NCBI GenBank assembly: GCA_963932145.1 | Contig: OZ010600.1 | Coordinates: 47,170,508-47,234,507, forward strand | DNA length: 64,000 nucleotides | From: Acanthosepion lycidas | Taxonomy: Eukaryota; Mollusca; Cephalopoda; Sepiida; Sepiidae | Reading direction: 5' to 3' | Shown: positions 54,901 to 60,900 of the stretch, piece after piece | Layout of the letters: each line of letters starts with the position of its first letter | Position numbering within the stretch: the first letter of the stretch is position 1 | Translations under genes and position numbers: made by a program | The notes under the pieces: generated by a model | The model's database searches: none | What the model saw: only the letters and a program-made list of their open reading frames with translations | What the model was told of the DNA's origin: nothing

Positions 54901-57900
54901 AATTTAACATTGAAGATAGAAAAAAAGTAACATTTTTAGAATATTATGCTTTTTCATTTTTTTATCTGAATGGTCAAAAATGGTTTGTGCAATTTCATGT
55001 TGAAACGATGCTGTAGCCAAGTAGAGTAATTGAATTTGATAGCAATCAAATGAAAACATGATAATAATTAACACTTGTAGACACAGAAAGAAAACTAAAA
55101 AAAACTCTGAGTAAAGGAAAGCAGGAAGAAAAGACTAACCATTAATTGGAAGAAGATAGACTGTATATGGTTGCCAGCAACCCAAGATGAAAATTACAAA
55201 TTAGAAATGTCAAAATATAGCAAATGCAGAAACTTAACTATCAGGGAAGTACTTTAACAGATTATGGAAAATGTGACACTGAAATCCGAAAGTGCATTGG
55301 AATAGTAAAAGATGCTTTCCAAAAACTAAGTGAAGTATGAAAAAACAGGAACATTTTGTTAGAAACTGTTGTGGAGTTATTTCGCAGTGGAGACTTGTAT
55401 TTGTACTAAATTGGTCCTAAATAGGTTGGACATACAAAACGTTAGGAACTTGATATAATAGGTATTACACAGAGTAATCTTGTTGTGGTCACTGACTACT
55501 GTCATCCGACATCGACTGACCCTCGTTTTTCTCTTACTACTCCTACTTATATTAGGTGGGAGATTCTATTAACTATAGAATAGGTGTGTTTCACCATAAC
55601 ACCCACCTCCTAAAACTTTACTCTGTAGGAGTAAAACAGTTTTCTTTATTTATTTTTTACAGGAAATATGAAGAAAAAACAAAAAAAAAACTTCATTTTT
55701 TTAGCAACATCGTAGCATATCTCCTACGTTTTGGATCCACTTTTAAATGATCAGTTGCCTTTCTTTTTATCCTGGATCGGTGTACCTCAGATAAAAACGT
55801 TAAAGGCATTGTTAGATCAAACGTATCGAAAATCACCTCCATCGGTGTTTCTTCCTCAGAACCGCTGTCAACTACGTCTGAAGAGCGTCGTCTGATCTGG
55901 TTAATGTGCCTTCTGCACGTGAATTTTTCGCCTTTCACCAAGTGCATCATATTGCCAATCCATTTTTTCTATTTTTCCAATCTCCCAGAACGATTTATTC
56001 TGCTTATAGACCTTAAAATATATTTTTCACCAGAATTGTATTTTTTTACTTGAATAAATTTTTCTCTACCTGGCTTTGTCTTTTTTGGTCGTAATTTGTC
56101 AAAGACAGATCTTACCCGACATGCAAACATCACCTCGGCTGGCAACTGTGAGGATTGTGTTCCGTTATTTGGGGGTAATTCTGTAGACCTGTAGAAACTT
56201 CTGTAGGGTTTCATCTGCAGGTATTTCCCTAGATTTCTTTAGAGCTCTTTTCAGAGTTTCACAAATTTTTCAGCTAACCCATTTGATCTTGGGTGATATG
56301 GAGCTGTGGTAACATGTTCAACGTTGTATTCCTTGCAGAAATCTTTAAATTGTTTCGACGTAAACTGATTTCCATTGTCCGACACAATTGTGTCTACTAC
56401 ACCAAACCTTGCGAACAATTCCAGCAGAAAGTTTTTAGTACTTTGCGTCGTCGGTTTTCTTATCCTTTGTATCTCAGGCCATTTCGAGAAACTATCCTAA
56501 CTATGATGTAATGGCATCCATTCAGTGGACCTGCGAAATCCACATGTAACCTAGACCATGGTAGGTCTGTTTTTGGCCAGGGGTTTAAATTTTATTGGGG
56601 GTGCCTTTGCAGCTAAAGCACAGCCTTTACATTTTGCCACTGCGTTCTCAATGTCCCTGTCCATGTTCGGCCAATATACAAAACTTCGCATTAGGCTCTT
56701 CATCCTAGCGCTGCCCGGATGACCAGTATGAAAATCCTTTAGTATTTGCTTTTGCAGTGTGTATGGAATCACCACATGTTCTCTGTATAACAATACTGTA
56801 TCGCAAAGCGAAAAAACATTTGTTGTGTACTGGTCCCTCTCAGCTATTTTTTTCTTTTATTTTCAAGATATACTTGTCCCTGGTGGCTTTTATTTTTTCT
56901 AGAGTTTCCAAACTGCATTACACACAGTAAATTTCAGCTCTTCTTCTGACTTCAGTGTGGCAATTACCGTGTCTTCTAATGGTTCACTCATTTTAGGAAT
57001 TAACCTGGACAGCCCATCAGAGTAGCCAAATTTATTCGATGGTATGTACTCCATGTTGAAGTTATAATTTAGCAGTATTGTACCCCATCTCTGTAGTCGG
57101 TTGGCTGTATGCATCGGCAAAGCCTTTTTCGATCCAAAAATCGAAATTAGAGGCTTATGATTAGTTGGTAGCTTAAAATGTCGACTGTGGAGAAAACGGT
57201 GAAATTTCACTACTGCAAATATTATTCCTAGTGCCTCTTTCTCTATCTGAGAGTAATTCTTCTCAGCCGGAAGTAGTGCTCTAGAAGCATGAGCAATTGG
57301 TTTTACTTGGCCATCTGTCATTCTGTGTAAGATACATCCTCCTACTCCATACGCACTTGCGTCGCAAGCTACTATGATATCTAACTCCGGGTTGTAATGA
57401 GTTAAAAATAATTCCAAGGTTAACACTTCCTTTATCTTTTCAAATGCTTTCTGACATTCATTAGTCCATTTCCAGGGTTTTCCTTTCTTCAGTAGTTCAT
57501 TTAATGGTGCCCGCAGATCATACATTTTAGGGATGTATATTTGGTAATAGTTAGCTAATTCCAAAAAACTTTGTAATGTGGTAATATCATTCGGAACCGG
57601 CATGTCTTCTATAGCCGCTGCTCGCTCCAGGTCTGGCCTTCTACTATTCTTATCGATGATCTGCCCAGATACTTTACTTTCTCCATAAAAAACTCGCATT
57701 TGCTTTCCTCGAGTTTAAATCCAAATTCCTGTATTCTTGAAACTACTGCATTTACATGTTCCACGTGTTCTGCTATACTTGTACTTCTCATGAGGATGTC
57801 GTCCAGATACACTACAGCAAAATCTAGACCACCCAACATCAAATCCATTACTTGTTGGAAAATGGCGTGCGTGACCTTAATCCCAAAAAGTAGTGTGTCA

Positions 57901-60900
57901 AATTTATACAGACCCCGATGTGTGTTTATACACAAAAGTTTTGATGTTTCTTTTTCTACCGGTATTTGCAGATATGCGTCACTGAGGTCTATCTTTGAAA
58001 ATATTGTGCCTCCATTAAGCTTCGCAAATATTTCTTCCACTATTGGTAGAGGATAACTATAGTCTTTGAGTGCCGCGTTTAAACCCGTCAAGAAATCAGC
58101 ACAAACACGAATTTCTTTAGACTTTTTTTTCCCCATATACCGTCGGTGTTGCCCATTCACTATACTCAACTTTTTTTAAGTACACCGGTTTTCTCTAATC
58201 TGTCCAATTCTTTATCTATCTGTTCAATGGAGGCAAACGGCACATTCCTTTTCTTTTTGAATACTATCTGAGTGTTTTCTTTTAGCTGGAATTTTGCCTC
58301 CATCTTGGTACATGTTCCCAACCCTGGAGAAAAAACAGTAGGAAATGTTTTCCTTTATTAATTTTTGCACTTTGGTGTTTAAACTTTCTACCTTGTAACA
58401 GAAGGAATTTATCGGTAGATCCCATAATTGGAATTCTGTTATCCAATTCGTACCAAGTAAGTTCATGGTATTTTCTATGACAAATAGTTTAGCTTTTCGC
58501 ATTTTTTTATTTAACGTGACGTTTGTAACAAATTCCCCAATAAATTGTATTTTTTCTCCCATCACTGACCTTGCGATTTTCTTTGTCTTCTTTAAAATTG
58601 GTTTCCCAAACTTCTTCCACGTATGCAAATTTATGATAGATAGATTTGAGCCAGTGTCAAGTTGCATTTTTATATTTTTATTACTTATTTCGACGGTAAC
58701 AAATTTTCTGGTTTATTCCATTTTTTACCTCGTTGGACTTTAATTTTCTTATTTTATTGTCTTTATTTTTTGACCTGCAATGCTTGCTTTTATGTCCCAC
58801 TCTTTTCTACATTTGAAACATTTTTTATTCCTAAAATCACAATATCTGTACCAGTGTAGTTCACTGCAAGCAAAACATGGCTTAGGGAGTTTTTGTTTAT
58901 TTTTCTCTGGTATTTCACTTTTTGCTTGATAATCCGCAATTTTAGAATTCTTTTTGGTAGACTGACTTTCTTCTTTGTAGTGTATTTTCCTTACATGCGA
59001 AACACCAGACTGTTCTATCTTTTTTTAAATCTTTCTTTACGCTAACATATCTTGTGCAGTCTTCTGCCAATTTCTGTACCGTAATACTTGAATCACTTTC
59101 CAATTTTGCCAGTACTAATTTTCTCACCTCTGCGTCTCTTCCCGATACCAGCCCCTGAACTAACACCAAGCACTTAAAATTGTCTGCACTTAACTTTGCC
59201 AGCTTGAATTCTTCACAATGCTTATTCACATTGGCTGCGTACGTTATATAGTCTTGTTTGTCATCTTTCATCAGATTCAAACATTTCCACCTCTTGTGGA
59301 ACAGAGATGTCTTTTTACTAAATAATTCACTTAATATATTTATCGCCTCAGTAAATGTCAACTTGCTAGTTTTTTTTCAGTAAAATGTAGTTTACCAATT
59401 TGTTATGCTCAGCAGTTCCTAACTTGCTTAAAAGAAGCCTAACCTTCTTTCCTTCAGACCACAAGTGGCAGTCCTTGTTATACATGTCCATATATTTTTT
59501 ATAATACTCCTCAAAGTTATCTCTTCATTTGGACTGTACGTGAATATTTCAATTGAATTCCATATTGCATTCTCTGGGAAAGAATCATTTTGTAGATTTT
59601 TCTCTTTCCTCTTCTCAGATATTTCCTTAATTTTGTTTTGAAACTCCCTATGCATCTGTTCCATTTTTTGTTGGAATTGCATTTGTCTATTGAAAGTTTC
59701 CTCCTGTAGCTGCATCTGGAATGTTTTTTGTTGCTCTAATATTGTAATCTGTTGTCCCGACTGAAACTTAAAGAATTCCTGGAATATACTTTTGCTTTCC
59801 TCCATCTTCGCAAAAAGTTTACACAGTGCCTAAATACTGTAGAGGGGGGGGGCCCACGAATTTGCAATTTGTGACCTATTTGAGCAAACTGTATTAACAG
59901 GAAAAAAAAAAAAAAGATTCTTTTCTCAGTTCAGAATACAACAGATTTTTTCATCACTAAGTTGATGTCTTGGTTTGCAAGAACTTTGCCAATTTTTTTT
60001 TTTTTAAAGACTTTGTCGCCGAAGTTATTTTGGGGAGCAAATTTTTTCTTCCTCCGTATGAGTGCGAATCCTCGTCGCCAAAGTTGTTGCAGAGTTATTT
60101 CGCAGTGGAGGCTTGTATTTGTACTAAATCGGTCCTAAATAGGTTTGACGTACAAAATGTTAGGAATTTGATATAATAGGTATTACACAGAGTAATTTTG
60201 TTGTGGTCGCTGACTACTTTCGTATTCGACTGTCAACTACCATCATCCGACATCGACTGACCCTTGTTTCTCTTACTACTACTAATTATATTAGGTGGGA
60301 GGGTCTATTAACTATAGAATAGGTGTGTTTCACCATAACAGAAACAAAGAAAGGTGTGCTAGACTATGATGTAATATTAATTTATCTATACTGAAAGCAA
60401 TACAGCCACAGTGAATGCTGGACAGTTTCCTCACAGATGAAAAGGAGACTTCAAGCAACAGGGATGTGGTTCTACAGAAGGATGGTGAGAATATAATTTT
60501 TGAATAAGTAATCTACACAAAGCGTTGGATAATTGCAAATAGTTGTTAATTTGTATATTGATTCTTAAAACATACTTGGTCTCATACTTGATTGTAATAA
60601 TGGGGTGCCTAAAGAGAATTGAACTCTTATTTAATTCAATTAGCAATACTAACTTGTTAAACACTGCTAAAAATCTAGCACTTATTTTAAGTGATGACAG
60701 TTTACTGTAACAATATTAAAATATCCCCCAAATGACAATCATTAACTATATTACAGATTACAAAAAACTGGAACCTGCCCTTATAAGGATCAAAATAAAA
60801 TTATTCAATTGTTTCTTTTACACAAAAGGTAAAAAAAACTGACAAGGCTCAGAGGCTTTTGACTGTGTAGAGTAATAAGAAATAGTCAAGGATCAAAGTC

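Larger units (their letters stand above)
55367..60340 (-). mobile_element. Ty3/gypsy LTR retrotransposon, structurally complete, coding-defective
   Basis: 4974 bp bounded by two LTRs (55367-55601 and 60085-60340) and a perfect 5-bp duplication GAAAC (55362-55366, 60341-60345). It has a primer binding site next to the 5' LTR and a purine tract next to the 3' LTR. On the minus strand the order is gag, protease, RT, RNase H, integrase, which is the Ty3/gypsy order (integrase last). No env-like frame follows. Gag and pol are split by several frameshifts and stops, so the copy cannot make a functional polyprotein. The LTRs differ by about 15 substitutions by eye plus a 20-odd-base indel, so the insertion is not recent. 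Confidence 0.95.

Noticed and set aside
58465-58859. Plus-strand open frames opposite the gypsy protease and gag
   Set aside because: Antisense shadows of the element's own coding strand.
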